Shown here: positions 45,885 to 63,205 of the stretch, piece by piece
Position numbering within the stretch: position 1 is the first letter of the stretch
How the letters are laid out: the number at the start of each line of letters is the position of its first letter
DNA from: Syngnathus acus
Lineage: Eukaryota > Chordata > Actinopteri > Syngnathiformes > Syngnathidae
Assembly: GCF_901709675.1 (NCBI RefSeq)
Contig: NC_051088.1
Span: 25,269,193-25,333,192 of the forward strand
Direction of reading: 5' to 3'
DNA: 64,000 nucleotides
Made by a program: the position numbers and the translations under genes
Notes under the pieces: model-generated
What the model was told of the DNA's origin: nothing
The model's database searches: none
What the model saw: the letters and a program-made list of their open reading frames with translations, nothing else

Positions 45885-47152
45885 GATATAGCACTCACAG
45901 AAACTTTAGCCCAAAGTGGCAACATAGAGATTTTTTTTAATCATATATCATACATATCTATGTACAATTAACATTTGGATTGTACAGAAAGCCCATTCAA
46001 GAGAAAGGTTGATTGGAAACAGTTGTTTCAGACTGCTGGCAGGAAGGGAGAGACAACTTGCCAAAGTGCTCATCAAAATATGATTCGGCCCGGCGTTTCA
46101 CTTGGACTCAAAGGATGGGAAGTGCCTGCCTGATGCGGTTCAATGAAACACAAAGGAAGCAAGCTGGCGTTCTTTGGGCGCACGCACGCACGCACGCACC
46201 CACCCAGTCATCGGACAGGCAAATGCTGCTAAAATTAGTCACCAAATAAATAAATAAATAAATAAAGAAAGTCAACAGACAACTTGGCAGATTACAAAAT
46301 GTGTCACAACGTGGCCCGGTTATTCAGAACGCGCTCATTTGAACCCCTTTTTTTCTTTTTGCACAAATAAATGAAGTTTTGATCTCGTCAAAGCCCGACA
46401 TTGAAGAAAGGAAATCAAGCAATTTCAAATTGTTGTCTGCGCCCACACGGGACATCGCCCCGCGACGTCAAAAAACACATCATTTCCACCATGACTTGCT
46501 CAGTGGGTTAGTGGCGTCGTCCGTTAACCGCACCGTCAAAGTTAATCAGAAGTACACGCTGCTACAATTGAGTTGTGAACAACCGGGCCCCGTCGTCGTC
46601 ATCCAAGGACTTTCCTGGGAAGACTACGCATGCGCACGAGGCATCACGTTGGCGGCGACGCCGTTGGATGGTCACTCGCAAGCAAAGCCAACCGCACGCA
46701 CGCACGCACGCACGCACACGTGTCTGACGCCCAAACATTTGAGGCAAAACCGCCCGCCGATTGACAGACGGCCATTGGTGGCGGCGGACGTGGTCGCGGC
46801 ACCGACCAAATAAATAAGCTCAAAAACAGTGTGTCGACCATTTCTTTGAAAATTCAGCGAGAGGAGAGCCCTCGGCACAAATCGAGACAATGTCTTCTTC
46901 GGGCCGCCCCGTCGCAGACTTGATGGGGAGAGGACCCCAAAAGGGGGTGACGCCACAGTGTGGCACAGACAGACGCCGCCCGCCCATGTCGACGCTCTGG
47001 GGATTGAGATCCAGGCCTCGATTCAAGCGCTCACAGGAGACGGAACGGAGGACCGCTCCGCCCAGGCCAACCGCCCGCCCGCCTCGCTCCGCACAATCAC
47101 CACATTGAACAGCACTTCACAAACACGTACATTTGGCGGGTCTCCTTTGCCG

Positions 47153-48587
47153 TCACATGATGTCCACGAAAAACTCGCAGGGATTGCCCATGGCGTGCTG
47201 CAAGGACTGGCGGCTGGCGGTCAGCTCGGGGGGAAAGCTGGAGAGCTCTCTGCCGGGAGGCGCGACCTTGGGGGCCAGGCGGGCCAGGCAGTAGGGCGGC
47301 GGCAAGCCCAGGGGGCCGCGGGAGGATGCCTGGCTGGGCTCGCTGCGGGCACAGGGGAAGGGCGAGGGGGCGGCGGCAGCGGGGCGGCTCCCGTGCGAGC
47401 GGCTGCCGCTGGACCGGGCCCGGCTGTGATGGCTCATTTGGCTGCCGCGCCTCCCTCCCGCCTCCGACGCGCCGCACGCGGACTTGTGAGCCTTCTCCTT
47501 GCCTGCGCCGGGGTTAGAGCCACTGCTCCGGCTACCTGTGCACAAGACACAGTTGGTCCTACGTCAGCGGCAAGGCGATGCAAAGTGCCTGAACACAACA
47601 CCATGACGACGGACGGCAACGCAGCTTTTGCCAGGAGCGCTTGAATGCTCTTTACAAGGCTGGCAGATGGACGGACGGGCCATTTGTAGTCGTGCGATAA
47701 GACTTTTCTGAAAACGCATTTGGGAAACGTAGAACATACTGTCATGAGCATATTTGCCGCTACGTCATAGAACATATGACCTAGTCATGAGCGTAGTTGC
47801 CAGCCGCTACGCCATCATTCAAATGGATCCGATCCAGATCCAAGTGAGGCGCTAGGCTGCTTGCTCTATTTTGGCCACGTGTGATGCCGGACAAAGAAAT
47901 GGTTTCATTGCCTGAGACGAACTGTTTTTGATATTGCAAATTAGGCAGACACTTCAACGCGCTCTTTGGCGTGTCTGCAAGATGTGTATTTTCACTTTAC
48001 AGACCTGTACGGGCAGGCATACAGACTGAGGACAGCAAGGCTGGATGGAGGGAGGGAGGGAAGGAGGGAGGGAGGAGAAAGCGGCGGAGAGAGAGGGAGG
48101 GAGGGATTGGACTGTGGTTGGGGGGGGGGCTGTTGCAGGCTTACCGGTTCCCCCGGTGTCCTGGGACTACCTCCTCCTTCAGTCTACGGTTGCCCAGCAG
48201 AAACAGAGGGAACAACACAATTACACACATCTTCCTCGGTAGCTAAACTAGGCTAAGCTAAGCTAAGCTAAACTAAGCTAAGCCCAGAACAGCCATCCGG
48301 GAACACACGTGATATATGGTGCCAAACAAACGGGAAGATGGATTCCAGATGGGCTGGCCCGTTCAACAAAGTGGGCGACCTGTGGGCCGCTAGTCCATTA
48401 GCTCTCTTACAGCAGATTTTTTTTTTTGGGCAAATTTCAACAGTGGCACAGGCGTGCGTACATACGTACGTCCATGGTGCATTTCACCCACCATCACCAA
48501 GAGGGAGGGAGGGAGGAAGGGAGGGAGGAAGGGAGGGAGCGAGGGAGAGCTGCAGTATTCCACACGGCCTCGATGCACACGGCAGGC

Positions 48588-48624
<37 letters not shown>

Positions 48625-51600
48625 GCGAGAGCGTGCGACATGAGGAGAAAGGTCTCGATTACGCAAACGGGCATGCTTCGAAAGTCAAGCGGACCCCCGC
48701 CGAGTCACCGTTGCCTTGGCACAGAGTCACTTATTTGCGTTGTTTCTTTTTTTTTCTCCATCTGTAATGCTTCAAAGATGCCACAAGGTAGCGCTAGAGA
48801 GTGGGACGCGATGCCGTTGAAGGAGTGAATGATTAACGGCAAGTTTAAAAAAATAAATAAAAATTCAACTGTGTTTCTCAACGTGAGTATGATAGCAAAG
48901 TCAGTGTTTTGCTTGGTGTTTCTTTCTTATCTTGACTGTTGATTGAAGGATGAGCCAAACTGCTGTCAACGCAAGCCCTTTGGGATTCCACTTTGTGACA
49001 GACTATGTGCCCTTTTCCTACATTCAAGAGTGGCCACGTAATGTGGCAGGTCGTCGTTTCGTTGACAGCACAAGTCAATCAATAAAGCGATAGATAGTGG
49101 CCGAACAAAGTGGCCAAAAGAAAAATAGGCCCACTATTTGTTGAGAAGACGCCGTTCCGCTTCGAGATTTGGAAAAATGTTTGTCGGCGGGCGGGCACGT
49201 CGCCACGAGCACTCACCCTCGCTGTGCTGGCTGCCCGCGCTCCCGCTGTGGAAGCTGTGGCACGGGTCCGAGTATCCGGGCGGGAAGCAGGGCGGCGCGG
49301 AGGGGAAGGGCGGGCAGGGGAAGGGCTGCCCCCCCATGGGCCAGGGGTTGCCGGCGGGGGGGAGCGCGGCCGAAGCGTCCTGCTCGGAGCCGCCGCTGCC
49401 GGAGCCCTCGTTCAAATTGAGCGAGGCCATGTCTTAGTGAAGAAACAAGCGGCCGATCAGGCGAGTGAGCTCAGGCAATCTCGCCAGCCACGGACGGACG
49501 GACGGCACGCCATCGACACTTTACTTTGGCAGAGGTCCCCGAAGGTGTAGTAGCACTGTTCCGAGAAGGTGATCTTGTTGACGGTATGTCTCAGGTAGCC
49601 GTGTTTGAGCAGACTGCTGGCGTACTTCCTGGCATCCCGCCGGTCTTTGAAGCCTTCCACTCGGGAGTAGAGCCAGTCCACCACGTCAGCGCCTGGCGCG
49701 GTGAGAAAAGTCACAGACTAACGGTGAAGCTGCTGCTGCTGCCGCCGCCGCTCTGTGTATGTCGCCGATACCAAGTAGCTAGCGAGCTCCGACTCCGCGT
49801 AGGCCGCTAATAACAAGTAACTAGCAAGGTACGACTGAATGTATGCCGCCAATGCCAAGTAGCTAGCTGGCTACGACTAAATGTATGCCGCCAATACCAA
49901 GTAGCTAGCTCGCTCAGACTAAACGTATACCACAAATATCAAGTAGCTAGCTAGCTACGACTAAATGGCCTGGTTTGTTCACAGAAGAAAGTTTTCTTTT
50001 GCTCACCAATGACAGCATTGGCAATGGTGATCTTTAGCCACATTCTGTCCCGGATCTCCAGGCCAGAGTCTGCCAACTGCATAATCTTGACGACGGTGGC
50101 CATGTCGGTTTTACTCGTCGATAGAGGCAAGTCGTCAAACTCTGCAAAGATGGCAAAACGACGAAGACAACAAGGACAAAACGATCCAAACGTGCGCTCT
50201 GCGATGATGCGACGGTGGCCCGTTAACTCGTTACCATAGTGGGGATACGGTCCCGTCAGGGCAGTGGTGTGCGAAATCCAGGCAGCGGGGTCGATGGGTC
50301 TCACCGGCTCAGCTGCTCAGAGACAATAACACGGCGTTGCTTTCCACGCCGTCCGTCTTTTGAGATGATTCTCATACGCGCCTGGCCGTCTTACCTCGAG
50401 GGATGGTGAAGTAGCTTCGAGGGGAGGGGTCCCAACATTTGGCAACAGTTAGACTGATTGGACTGAAAACGAGACACGGGCTCAGTCAGGAATAGTTCAT
50501 CGTCAGTCGGCGCGGTTCTTCTTTGCGAACGTCCGCAATTCAGACACAAGCTCAACAACTCCGAATTTGGACAGGAGCCGATAGATACCAAAGGGGGATG
50601 CGCCGCTCTTCAAATGCCATTTGTGATGGAAATAGAAAAGCGAGATTGGCTTTTCTTTTGCGTGACTTACTAGAACATCTGAACTTTATCTGCAACAGCT
50701 CAAGGGCGTTTGAAACAGTGAATTTGACTGTGATTGGGCAAAATAAGTGTTGCATATTTGAGCAGATTTGGAAGCATGAGTTCTTACCCGGTTTTGGAAA
50801 CAATCTCTCTCAGAATCCGCACGGCGTCGTCGTTGCTCATATTCTCAAAGTTGACGTCATTCACCTGAAGAAAGAGACGGCAGAGCTCGCTAACTGACGA
50901 CTGGCGGAACAATATCAACTCACCGGATCCCCCCCCGCACCGCATTCTTCCCATACCGATTACATAGTAAGTGGCAATTCGTTTGACACGAAGCCCAAAA
51001 AATGCATCGCATAATCTGAGAGCTGTCTTTTTTAGACATAAATACCTACGTATATGTATGGTATGCATATATATTTTTTTTAAACAGCAGCCTTCTTCTT
51101 GTTTTTGTTGTTGTTTTTTTTAAACAGCAGCCTTCTTCTCATTCTTGACTCAAAACAGCCCTCTAGTGGCCGCGAAGAAAAGTGCGCGCGCGGTTGGATT
51201 GCTTTACAATTGAACGCTCGTCAAAAAGAGCAATGAAGACCCATGCACGGCAACATGGAAAGACGCAAAATGGAAGGAGCCACCATTGCGCTTCTGAAAT
51301 GAAACCAGATGCTCTCTTTTCATACGCCGGCACGGTACCTGCAGGAGCATGTCGCCGGGTTCGATCCTGCCGTCGGCGGCCACGGCTCCTCCCTTCATGA
51401 TGGAGCCGATGTAGATGCCGCCGTCGCCTCGGTCGTTACTCTGACCCACGATGCTGATGCCCAGAAAGTTGTACTTCTCTGGTGGCCGGAACAAAGAACG
51501 AGCTTCAGCGAGTGCAAAAGGAGCTATTTTGAACTTTAATTCAAGGAAGCCAATATAGTCAAGAAAATGGACGCATCACAGCTCGCACGCTTCTGCGCCG

Positions 51601-54600
51601 ATAGTTTGCGGATGGATGCCAGGAAGTAGCTGGAAGTCAACGATGGGTGGCAAATGGGCGTGGCCAGCCATCAAAGATGTTGCGTCCAGCACGTTACCTT
51701 TGAGCCCGCGTGAAGCTCACTCACTCACCCATGTTGAGCGTGACGGTGATAATGTTGAGGCTCATGGTGGAGTCGGTGATGCTGCTGAACGATGAAGACT
51801 GCGAGGGCAGAGGGAGGGAGGGAGCGAGCGTGACGGCCCTGCGCGCGTGGCCGACGACCGGAGCCAATTTGGCCACTCACCCGGTCCATTTTGGCCACTT
51901 TGTGCCTGCGCCGGCGGAGCTTGTGCCTGCGCATCAGCTGCGAGGAGCTACTGTGCTCTGTGGAGCTGCTGAGCCTGAGAGGAAAAACAAACTCGGTAAA
52001 CGGCGCGGGCGGGAAGTGAGGAAAAAATGCCCTTACCTGCTGGCGTCTTGGTCATCCTCGCTGTCGACGAAGGAGCTGGACTCCAGCTCGCTGCTCTCCA
52101 CCGAGGGGCTGTCGTAAGCCGCGGCCGAGTCCCTGGCCGCGCGCTCCGATTTGGTGTGGCCGTTGATGCGAGGGACTGGGAACGAGCGGGAGACGGGTGG
52201 GCGTTGAGAGCGCCCGGCCGACGGACCGTGCCGCGCCCCCCAAATAGCAAACGCTCGCCCGCCCGGTCCGGTTTGTCGTATACTTACGCTGGCTTTCCCG
52301 AGCTCTCCTCCGCGCGCGCTCCCTTTCCCGCTCACGCCGGTGACTGAGGAGGGACTCGGTGCCCGTCTCGGGATCGGCGCCGTCGCGACTGCTCACCGCG
52401 TTGGCACTGCGATCGGGAAAAAGTCCGGTTGGCAGCAGACATTTGTGGTTCTGCACGTAATATGAGGTACGCGTTTCAAATGCAGCGCTCCGGCCGAAAG
52501 GTGACGCCTTTTCCGGGGTGACCAACAGTCAGGCCGGATAGCCGCCTTTTTCTGGCGAGACCCGTGGAAAGGCCGGCCGGAGGCTTCCGCTTTCAAAGTG
52601 AAGTGAGATGCGACGTGCAGAATGGCAGACCGGGGGGGTCTGCGGGAATTGTTATTCTGTCAGAGAGGCTTATGGGTCGAGGGGCTTTGCCGAAGCCGCG
52701 CGTCCACTTTGGCAAACGTGTTTCTTCCGCAAGCACGCATAACGTGAGTTAACGCTCGGCAAGGACGGGCGGCCGTGAGCCCAAGATGGACGCCGCCGGC
52801 GAGGCGCACGTCACGTCGCAACGTCGAGCGGGGCTCAGGACTACGAGCCGCATCTGGCCGCCGGCCGTGAGGCCACGGCCGCTTCCAGATCTGGAGCGAC
52901 ATGATTCAAGGCTAAACTGCAGCTGTGAACAAATGCAAAAAGCCCTTTTTTCAAATCCGCCAGCCCCTTTGCTTGCTGCAAATGTCTGCCCCCTCCCTCC
53001 CTCCCTCCCTCCCTCCCTCCCTCCCTCTTGGGAAACGGAGATGACTGCTTTTCATGTGTGCTCATCGGGATTAGCAACCTGCACATGGCAGGAATGCCGT
53101 GAATAAGGCACAAAAGGCAAATGAAGCGGTCATCATATCTAGGGAGAGCGGGAAAGGCAGGCTACGGCGAGGATGAGTTCATTTCATCATTTGCTCTGCT
53201 GACTCAAAGAGGAAAAGGAAAAAGGCTTCATCGTGTCACATTGCACCGCATGGAGGCAGTGGTCCGAACTCCAGCTGGCTGGGACCAATCAAATCGGGAG
53301 GACAAGATGATGTTTGGACAGGCCAGCAGAGAGCAATCTCGAGCCAAAGGCAGGATTAAGACGTACCGCTCGCTCAGGACATTTATTGCTTGTTCTCAAT
53401 ATAGAGCCTCGGGCCTGCCATGGCAACAACGGGCTATATTCGGCGCCGTATTCTCCAGGTATTGCTCATCGGGCTGCCTAGGGAATGCTCCGGCATGTGC
53501 CAAGGACGACGGCAATCGGGGCGCAAAGGAGAGAAAACCATTCCAAGGGCTGGTGACTCGAGAGGGGCCCGCCCGCAGACTGCATGCGGTGGCCGGCCGG
53601 CCAGCTGCCTGCTTGCAGACTGCATGCATGCGGTGGCCAGCCGGCCAGCTGCCTGACTGACTGCAGACTGCATGCAGTGGCCGGCCAGCTACCTGACTGA
53701 CTGCATGCGTCGCTCTCCTTTCCCACGTGCCCCACCCACCATGGCGGGGCGTTCCCCTGGATTCTGGGTTGCGTATGCTGGGCTGCATTTTGGCCACGCC
53801 GCTGGAGGTGAAGTGCAACATGGTGGAGGAATTACAAAGACCTCATTTGAAGGAGCGAATGTCAAAATGCCCCTCCCACACGGGGCCACGGAGGCCTCTC
53901 TTCATACGGGCGTCTAACTTTCTTTACCATCGTTTGGCATCCTTCTGTCACGCCCTCAAATAAAAAAACAGAGTCTACTTTTATCTTGAAAAAACGTTCG
54001 GGGGGGAAAAAATGTTCTCAAAATAGCCCTATTTTTTCCCCCCCAAAAAGGTCTATTTTGGGAAGAGGAGTACTTGATCAGGTCACAGCATTTTTTTCTT
54101 TTCTCTTTTCTTTCCTTTTCCATGTGGCAGCCAGCACACATGGATGAGTGCTCTGAGTATCGAATGCTACTCAATGACTGGCTGCAGATAAAGAAGAACA
54201 CCGCAACTGCATTTGTACAAAGAGGAGCCGAGAGAGCCAGCGAGCAGGGATCAAAAAGCGGCCCTGGAGCACAGTTGACCCCTGGCACGTACGCGGCACG
54301 TTCACGCATCGGCGCCGAGCAGCTTTTCCTGCCGCCCTCCCTCCCTCCCACCGTACATACATCTCTGCGCAGTCAAAAGGGACACCGACGATGACAAGCG
54401 GTGGGTGACGGACGGGCCTACTCACTGGAAGGAAGGGGGCCGGGAGTCACCGATGCCGCCAGTTCTTTCCAGAGGAGGCGGCAGCAGCTCCGGGTTGCTC
54501 TCTGTGCACTGGGATCCTCCATCAGAGTGAGCGCTCTCCGCCAGCACCAACTAGCGAACGGACGCAAAGCAGCAGTTCGACACTTTTGACAGTGGTCGTG

Positions 54601-57059
54601 TGTGTGTGTGTGAGATGAAGCGTGAGCGTCTTTAAACGCATCAACATGCTCATTGTTTTGACAAGTGAAGATGACGCCGCTCATGACAAGCAAGTAAGGG
54701 AGGGAGGGACAAATATAGGTTGCCAAGGTCTCACGCGGATCTAATGAAGCAGCCCAACCTAAACGCACTTGCAGTGGAGCTGAGCCGCATTTGCATGGCG
54801 CCGTCCTCATTTGCATTGCGGTGCCCGCGTTTGCATATCGTCAGACTTACCCAGGACACCACCCTGCCGTTGAAGCAAGGCAGCTTGGCGTTGTCGTCGG
54901 AAATCTCCTCTTTGACGACCCTACGGAGGGGCAAAGAAGCACAAGGTCAGGGCGCATCCGGAACGAGGATGACGTCATTGAAAGACAGCTCCATTAGCGT
55001 AGCCGCTCCATTTTGTTGGATACAAAAAGAACCTGGAGCCGTCTGATGATGTGCGCTGGCACCTTGGACGGACGGCAACGCAAAAAAAGGTTTCGTCCTT
55101 GTGGTTAACCGTTGACCCGCCGGGACAAAGTTCAACGGCAAAGCTGATGACGTGCTGCGGCAAGTCGCTTCCTCTTACCGGAACGGTGTCAATGATTGAC
55201 CGGTCCGCGTGGGAATTTCTGGTATGGTCCAAATTTGCTGTTGGAGCGGAGACTCATCACGAATCTGTGATGAGTAGCGCTTGTAACGGATCAGTGAGGC
55301 TCGACGGGCTTCGGCTCGTGAAACGTGGATAGCGTCCGGTACGAATCGGGCGCAAATCAGCGCAGCCAGTTCAGCGAAGCCTCGATTCCATTCTGAGGAA
55401 GCCTTCCTCCCTCAAAGCGCGGAGAAAAATGGCGCCGGGAGAAAATGGCTGCCTGCAGCGCGGCAGGGGGTCCACCGGATGCTCATTTCCATTTCAAACA
55501 GCGTCTGCAAGCGCAACCCATTTGCGCTTCTCCTCCTTGGCTCAGCAGCCTGCCGCCCTCTCCTTTCTGTCGCCGGACCGTCCCGGCGTTCTCAGAGGCC
55601 CGAATGCGCTCGGAGCGGCCTCCGTTCGAGCGCCGAGAGGGAGAGAGAGAGAGCCTCTGGATAGCACTTGCCCAAAAAGCGCTGGAGGCCGCAGTCAGTC
55701 AGTCAAGCGGAGGCCCTCAGATAAACAACAGCACACGCCGCCATCAGAACAGGGCCGTTCGCCCGCCGTGATCGGAACCGGGCCGCTCGGCCATCACAAC
55801 CAGGCGGCTCGGCCATCAGAACCAGGCCGCTCGGCGTCAATCCAAACATGACATAGAGCGGGCCCTCGCTTTCAGATGGCTTTCCTGGTGCTATTGTCGG
55901 ATCGAAAGGCAAAGTGGACATCGCACATTTCCGTAGCCTCTGCGTGCACCCAAGGCGGGCAAACTACACTAAAGTGGTTTTGAAAAAAGTGTTTTTTGCC
56001 TGCAACACATTTCTCATGAATTATAGTTGACAATGTTTGAGAGAGCATGCTTCCTGACTTTTTACAAAATACATTTCTTATCGGGGCTTGGCGGACCATT
56101 CGGGAGGGATGCTGTTTGAAAGGAGAGACGAGCAAAAAGAAGGCATGTTCTCTCCTGTCATTCCTGTTTCGGGTCACGGATGAGTTGGAAGCGACCCCTT
56201 TGGGCGGCAGTACACCCCGGACTGGTCGCCGGTCAATGGCAGGGCACTCACGCCCGCCCGAGGACGATTCCGTGTCCGACAAAGCAAACGTCAATGCTTT
56301 TGGAGACAAAGATTCAAATGCAAACCGCTACGGGCTGCTAATCCAGTCCAGTCCAGTCCAGTCCAGTCCAATGACAATACGGGCGGTCTAATATTAGTCG
56401 CCGCGCTCACTCTTGTGGACGCCAAGTGCCAGCCAGCCAATGCAGACATGATCACGGCGAGAGAGAATCCAGTCCGTTCAAATGAAAGATGGAATGTTTG
56501 ATACGGCTCTTGGACGGTGAGTGAGAATCGATATTGTACGGAGGGGCCATGGAACACATTCAAGATTGACGGATAGAATCAATCGCGACACAAAGCAGAA
56601 TAATAAGGAAGCCGACTGTTCACCTGCAGACATGACGCCGCAACGAACGTGAGTGAGTGTGCGCGCGAGCGAGCGCGCGTGCGTGATTCGAAGGCCACCG
56701 GACGGATCTGGTCTGAGCTCGAACACTCGTCTCCCTGGCTCGTCCACGGCGCACTGGCCGGCCGGGAATAACGAGCAGGTGCCAGGAAGCGTGCGAACCC
56801 GCGCGCGCGCGCGCGCCTGCCCGCCCGCACGCACGCGCTGCTCCCGGCAATCAGACAATCGGCACAACAACAAGCACAACGACACTCACCCGAAATCCTG
56901 GTCCATCGATTTGAAGAAGAATTTGTAGCTGTGCACGGGTCGGTTGCTGAGCACATTTTTGAAATCGGCTAAGGTGACTTTGTCCGGAGAAACCGCCAAT
57001 TTGACCAGATAGGGAGTCTCCTCCTCGTCGATGTGATAAATGATTTTGGTCTCCGCCAT
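47153..57059 (-). CDS. dvl1: Dishevelled segment polarity protein 1
   Basis: Fifteen coding exons join in frame: 56890-57059, 54851-54920, 54426-54550, 52288-52406, 52037-52175, 51881-51974, 51729-51798, 51339-51478, 50788-50864, 50395-50462, 50235-50312, 50007-50141, 49525-49692, 49217-49432 and 47153-47535. They give 683 aa, close to human DVL1. DIX domain residues 1-85 ([20 protein letters not shown]), basic/Ser-rich linker with [16 protein letters not shown] about 240-330 ([17 protein letters not shown]), DEP about 400-480 ([19 protein letters not shown]), then a proline-rich tail with LPPPY and the conserved end [13 protein letters not shown]. Dishevelled relays Frizzled signals to Wnt/beta-catenin and planar polarity branches. 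The DIX start and C-terminus favour DVL1 over DVL2/3, although EKYNFLG in the PDZ is DVL3-like. Neighbours mxra8 and aurkaip1 match human 1p36.33. Confidence 0.95.
48044..48110. repeat. (GGGA)n microsatellite in a dvl1 intron
   Basis: GGGA/GGAG tetramers in the intron between the last two coding exons. A pentameric ctaag/aagct repeat (about 48240-48285) lies nearby. Confidence 0.85.
48503..48625. repeat. (GGGA)n and (CAGA)n microsatellites in a dvl1 intron
   Basis: GGGA tetramers at about 48503-48547 and CAGA tetramers at about 48586-48625, both in the last dvl1 intron. Confidence 0.9.
49754..49968. repeat. 43-bp minisatellite in a dvl1 intron
   Basis: Five imperfect copies of a unit of 42-44 bp (gccgccaataccaagtagct, then a ctagc block and cgactaaatgtat) start near 49754, 49798, 49840, 49883 and 49926. 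They fill most of the 314-bp intron between the two DEP exons. Confidence 0.85.
52985..53028. repeat. (CTCC)n microsatellite in a dvl1 intron
   Basis: Eleven CCCT tetramers in the intron between coding exons 3 and 4. Confidence 0.9.
53576..53709. repeat. GC-rich minisatellite with NaeI-like ggccggcc cores
   Basis: Three to four imperfect copies, 40-49 bp apart, of a unit containing gactgcatgc, ggtggccggc and cagctgcctg. Palindromic words (gcatgc, ggccggcc, cagctg) dominate. Confidence 0.75.
56195..56250. repeat. interspersed fish repeat fragment in dvl1 intron 1
   Basis: The stretch cagtacaccccggactggtc followed by gccggtcaatggcagggcac is a well-known segment of a repeat abundant in fish. 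It belongs to the same family as the pieces near 6.2 and 27.4 kb. A (GTCCA)n pentamer repeat follows at about 56342-56370. Confidence 0.6.
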
Positions 57060-57450
57060 GAGACCGAGAGGAGGGCGAGCATTGACAGAGGCACACCGCA
57101 AGAGAACGGCAACAACTGTGGGCTGCCGCCGCGGCCGCCGCTCCGCTTACAGGCAGCAGAACGAGCAGCACGCGCTAGTAAACGAGCGTCCGCTTCGGGG
57201 ACGAGCCCCGCGTGGACTCGGACATGTTGGCCGTCTTTCTGCTCCACCGCGGGCTGTCAAACAGGAAGGGACCGTCCACATCCACATCCACATCCTTGCC
57301 ATTCGCTGCTGGGAGGAACGTTCGCTCGCTTCGCTGGCGACGCGCTGCTGCCACCGAGTGGCGCTTTCGGGGACTGGTCGCGCACGCTAGGCGGCGGAAG
57401 AGCGGTGAGATGGATGCGGCCCGCGTCGCCGCCATATTGGGTGTGGACGA
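57060..57450 (-). promoter_or_regulatory. dvl1: dvl1 CpG-rich promoter region
   Basis: The 400 bp upstream of the dvl1 ATG is GC- and CpG-rich (ccgccgcggccgccgctccg), in contrast to the AT-rich DNA beyond about 57460. This is typical of a housekeeping-type start region. No TATA box is evident. Confidence 0.5.
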
Positions 57451-57828
57451 CCTTCATTTGTCAATCGTTTGACACCACCACGCCCTCGTTCATTTGTATT
57501 TCAAATCTTCATACCAAATACATGGGTGTGAGGTTCCAAATATTGGTCATCAAATGCCGGAGGAGCTTAACTGCACTCCAGACAAGACATACCCCCAGCC
57601 CAGCCCCGGTGTCGCGTAAATACGACGAGGCGACTGGGATTTACTTTTCACAGGGGAAAAAAAAGGCCCCCACCCTCAAATGTTCTGTAATGATTCATTG
57701 GTGAAAATGAGCCGTTTTCAAAGTCATTGTCGTGTTGCCGCAAGTCGTGTTCATAGAACAGTGTCGGTCGGGGAACATGGCTTGCAGTTATGGATTTTTC
57801 ACCCCAAGCTTTCTTTGTGTCTTATGTA

Positions 57829-57838
57829 TTTATTTATT
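57829..57838 (-). terminator. mxra8: mxra8 poly(A) signal candidates
   Basis: Two overlapping AATAAA signals on the minus strand (tatttatttatt on +), about 455 bp past the mxra8 stop. Confidence 0.5.
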
Positions 57839-58290
57839 AATACTGTCATTGTTTGGATAAATCGATTCCAAAAGTCTATGGTTTACGATTGTTTTTTGGT
57901 TTTTTTACACATTGGAAACGAATTTAGAAATATAAAAACAAGTTAGGAAAGTAATGTGCCACAACATTTGGCGACCTAGTCCGTATACAGTGAACATTGG
58001 TTTGCAAATAACAATACAGCAGAATGTATGCAACAAAAAACAAAGGGTGCAAAAGCAACTATTGTCATATGAAAAGACCTTTGAGCGCCGTATGCATGCA
58101 CATGACACCTAATCCACGCCAGAAAACATTTGGGGGGGGGCATGCCACCTCAAAATGGCAAATAAAAGTGAATAAACGTGATCAAATCCAAAAAAAGTCA
58201 AAGCTACGTGCCGTGTTGCTCGGTTGTCATTTCGTCCCCCTTGGGCGGCGTTTGCCCTGGTCCTGCCAGCAGCAGCGTGTCCCGAGCTCC

Positions 58291-62617
<4,327 letters not shown>

Positions 62618-63205
62618 GTCTGGCTCGGATGGGACAAAAGTTAGCAAATCAAGTAGGTCACCACGGAGCGACTGGAGTGGACCGTACGGTACTTGTTCTG
62701 GTCGTCTGAGTGGACGGACGGTTGGATGGCCTGCCCTGCACACGTCTGGATGGGCTGCCGACTGCTCGCCTCGCCCCGCCCCGCAGCCCCTGAAACCCAA
62801 CACCGGGCAAAACTCACGAGCGGGGGATGCTTGTTTTCTCCTTTTGCTCCAAATCAGGCTGGTTGACAGCGATTCCGGTGGATTAACCCCCACCCCTCAC
62901 TTTTGAACAATCACACGTTCACACGTGTTTCACCACTTTAATTCTCCCAGCAAGAATGTCTAGACCGCAGAAAGAGGGAGGGAGGGAGGGGGTTGTAGTC
63001 ATCGCGGTGGGCATTCTTCGCTTGGCGGCAGTGCCACCTACAGCATCGAAGAGGAACTGCGCCCGGTGTTCAACAAAAACCGGAACAAGAGCAGACTGAC
63101 TGCACTTGTGATTTGATTTCAAATCATGACGCTGACGATGATGAAAACAAGACGACCGGGACCACGGAGAGCAAGTTGTTTATCTCGCGTGAGGTCAAAA
63201 GGCTC
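62618..63205. other. intergenic between mxra8 and aurkaip1
   Basis: Holds the mxra8 upstream region and the aurkaip1 3' UTR, and a (GGGA)n tract at about 62976-62990. Nothing else is supported. Confidence 0.5.

Noticed and set aside
46958-47644. 228-codon open frame antisense to the last dvl1 exon
   Set aside because: GC-rich shadow of the exon coding for the proline/serine-rich Dishevelled tail.
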